A stretch of DNA of 64,000 bases, taken from positions 12,504,479 to 12,568,478 of the forward strand of contig CM072899.1 in the NCBI GenBank assembly GCA_037013685.1. Reading direction: 5' to 3'. Source of the DNA: Acridotheres tristis (Eukaryota; Chordata; Aves; Passeriformes; Sturnidae). Below, in pieces: positions 62,001 through 64,000 of the stretch. The position numbers and the translations under genes were made by a program. The stretch's first letter is position 1. Each line of letters starts with the position of its first letter. The notes under the pieces were generated by a model. That model saw nothing but the letters and a program-made list of their open reading frames with translations. It was not told where the DNA came from and searched no databases.

Positions 62001-63975
62001 TTAATATCAGTTCTGAGTGCCAGAGCTTTGATCAGTATTGGCCTTTGCCCAGTACATTAGAGCTGCAGTATAGCAAACAACTGCAGCTCTAATTAAGGGA
62101 TGTTAATTGCATTAATTAACATTGGTAACACACAGACCCTTCAAGAAACAGTCTTGTAACAACCAGGGAAATCTGTTGCAACCAGAGAAATATGGTAAAC
62201 AACGTTGAGGGGTTGTGGATGGATTTTTCCCCAGCTCCTTTAGTTTTTGGAATTAAATGAAAATTTTGATCATCCCACAGGGCCATAATTTTTAAACAGT
62301 GTATGGGACATGTTTTTTAAGGAAGCTAGAAACCAGGAAAATATTTTTTAAAGACTGGAGATGTAGAAATGAATTTTTGACATTGCTGCAGTTCCTTCAT
62401 GGGATTCTATCACATGACTGATTTTAATTTTTCCTTCTTGACAAGTACAAAGCAAAGATAGCATCAGAGTATCTTCAAACTTGTTTTTAGAGTTTTTTGG
62501 TAGAACTTCAGTTTAGGGCTGTATTCCACTAATAAATAACCTCACTTCTGTGTCCCTTATTAAGCAAGGCACACTTTTGTATGGTTAATAAAAAGGCTGA
62601 TGTATGACAGAAATCAATTAAATATAAACTAAGGTTTAGGTGTCTAGGTAGCAAGGATGCTAAGCAAGCAGGATTTTGGAGAGTTTGGTTTAATTTTGAG
62701 TCTTCTGGCCTCTCTGTGCCCCTTCTTCCTCATGAGGACAATTTAGGGCTATGGAGAATTGTATGGAGTGTTCTCCTGCAGCAGAGAGGAACATTCTGTC
62801 AGTGCATTCTGTCTGAAAAGTCACTTTTCCCAAAACACTGCCTAGTTTGAGTTTACTCCATGATTCCTCATTAGAACAAATGTAAATTAAGCATGCAGTT
62901 TCATGTGTGTTTCTGTGTCTTCTTAACTCTTGAAGGAAGACTAACACCTGACTTGATAAGTTTTGGAACACGTGTGTGTGTTTATTGTTGAAGTCTTTGT
63001 CAATTCCAAGTACAAATCAGAATGGCTTCTGTTAAAAGACAGGTTTTTATTTATATCACGTCTTCTGATATGGTGAAAATGTATTTATAGGCTCTGTTTA
63101 CATTTCATGGGCTCTGATCTCCAGTGAAGAATTTCAAATATTGTCCTTTGTATATGCTGCTTTCAACCTGGAAATTGAGAGAATTTATTTTGTTTTAAAT
63201 ATTCTTACCCAAGGCAATTGAAAGATGATTTTGTTATGTAAGGCAGGTTTTAAATAACAATAAAAAATGTAGAGTATTTCAACTATGTGAAATAGTTTAA
63301 GCATTTCAGAGGTACGACCTCAAAAAAAAAGCCTCTCATTTTAATGAAGCAAAAAAGAAACCTTTTCAAAATAGAACAGTAAGAGAATAAAGTATCCATC
63401 CTTAGCCTGAAACCCTTCTAAGAGTTTACAGGCAATTAGCATTCTCAAGTCTTCCCTAAAATTGAAATTGGTTATATTGAAGTTTAGGGCTAGACCAGTA
63501 GTAGATACAGAGATGCTGATACACACTATTAGAGTGTCTAATACTTGCATTAATTCTAAATTTTTGATGAAACAGATGTGAAAGGCTTGAGTAATTCCTG
63601 TGTCTTCACTGAATTGAAACTGTGTATTTGATCAGTTCTGTTAGTTTAGTGTGCTGCACCATTCTGCATTATCCCTGTAGAGCACTCTTGGTGCATGCTG
63701 TATGGGAAAGCATTGCAGAGGGTTTGTACATGTTGAGGACAGGACGTGGGCAGAGTTCAGTGCAGGAATGGAGGCCCTGCCCTTCCATGAGGATGTATTA
63801 AAAGAATTTCTCTTACATTCCTAGTAGTAAACATTGCTATGAAGTTCAAAGTAAAAACTAATGAGAGAACATTTGTTTGTTGTGCTGAACTATGTATATG
63901 AATTCCTTAGAAAATGAGAGAAGTGAGGGTGTAACATGGAACTGTTGTAACATAAACCCACCTGTCTCTTCCCAG
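59048..63975. other. ARHGEF3: ARHGEF3 intron between the shared exon and the next exon
   Basis: About 4.9 kb with no other coding exon recognised. It contains two neighbouring inverted repeats at 62056-62093 and 62100-62122 and a short GT run near 62973-62981. The acceptor at its end (CACCTGTCTCTTCCCAG) is strong. Confidence 0.85.
62056..62093. repeat. Perfect 13-bp inverted repeat
   Basis: ATTAGAGCTGCAG (62056-62068) and CTGCAGCTCTAAT (62081-62093) are exact reverse complements separated by 12 bases. A second perfect inverted repeat follows within 7 bases: ATGTTAAT (62100-62107) and ATTAACAT (62115-62122), 7 bases apart. The role is unknown. Confidence 0.85.
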
Positions 63976-64000
63976 CGCTCCATCAGTTTCCGCAGCGAGA
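63976..64000 (+). CDS. ARHGEF3: ARHGEF3 next exon, 5' part only (cut by window end)
   Basis: The exon starts after CTTCCCAG and reads RSISFRSE plus one base before the window ends. It joins the previous exon in frame to give ...SQTLQ-RSISFRSE, as in human ARHGEF3. The remainder, including the DH (Rho exchange) and PH domains, lies to the right of the window, so nothing can be said here about catalytic residues. Confidence 0.93.

Noticed and set aside
62100..62122. HNF1 site reading of GTTAAT...ATTAAC
   Set aside because: The half-sites are seven bases apart instead of one, so it does not fit the HNF1 consensus; it is kept only as an inverted repeat.

Overview
The window is vertebrate nuclear DNA, most likely from a bird. 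Coding sequence is sparse (four short exons in 64 kb), introns are long and AT-rich, and three truncated CR1 LINE fragments carry the 3' end typical of avian CR1. Crocodilians and turtles also carry CR1, so 'bird' is an inference. I see no bacterial, viral or CRISPR-type content.

The only gene I can support is the 5' part of ARHGEF3 (XPLN), a RhoA/RhoB guanine-nucleotide exchange factor, on the + strand. Two alternative N-terminal routes are visible. (1) A CpG-island promoter at about 48.26-48.88 kb drives a first coding exon (48805-48900) encoding 32 residues that start MVAKDYPFYL, in a near-ideal Kozak context. (2) A 63-nt internal exon at 21030-21092 encodes a lysine/arginine patch followed by an acidic, serine-rich stretch. 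It closely parallels the exon before EPSNKR in the paralogue NET1 and must belong to a longer isoform started farther upstream. Both routes end in phase 0 and can join the shared exon at 58940-59047 (EPSNKRV...SQTLQ). That exon joins the exon at 63976, which the window end cuts after RSISFRSE. The DH and PH domains lie beyond the right edge.

Layout: 1-21029 is intron of the long isoform, or upstream flank if its first exon lies inside; it holds one CR1 copy (about 12.7-13.05 kb). 21093-48259 is intron of the long isoform, with two more CR1 fragments. 48260-48900 is the CpG island and first coding exon of the short isoform. 48901-58939 is the intron before the shared exon and contains a small GC-rich island-like patch near 57.25 kb. 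59048-63975 is the next intron.

I found no previously undescribed system. The observations most worth checking are the NET1-like alternative exon with no confident first exon, a 19-of-20 match to the p53-family response element at 19328-19348, a CTCF-like motif at 14244-14257, several compact inverted repeats, and a palindromic CpG-rich patch inside the intron. Motif calls were made by eye and are leads, not results.
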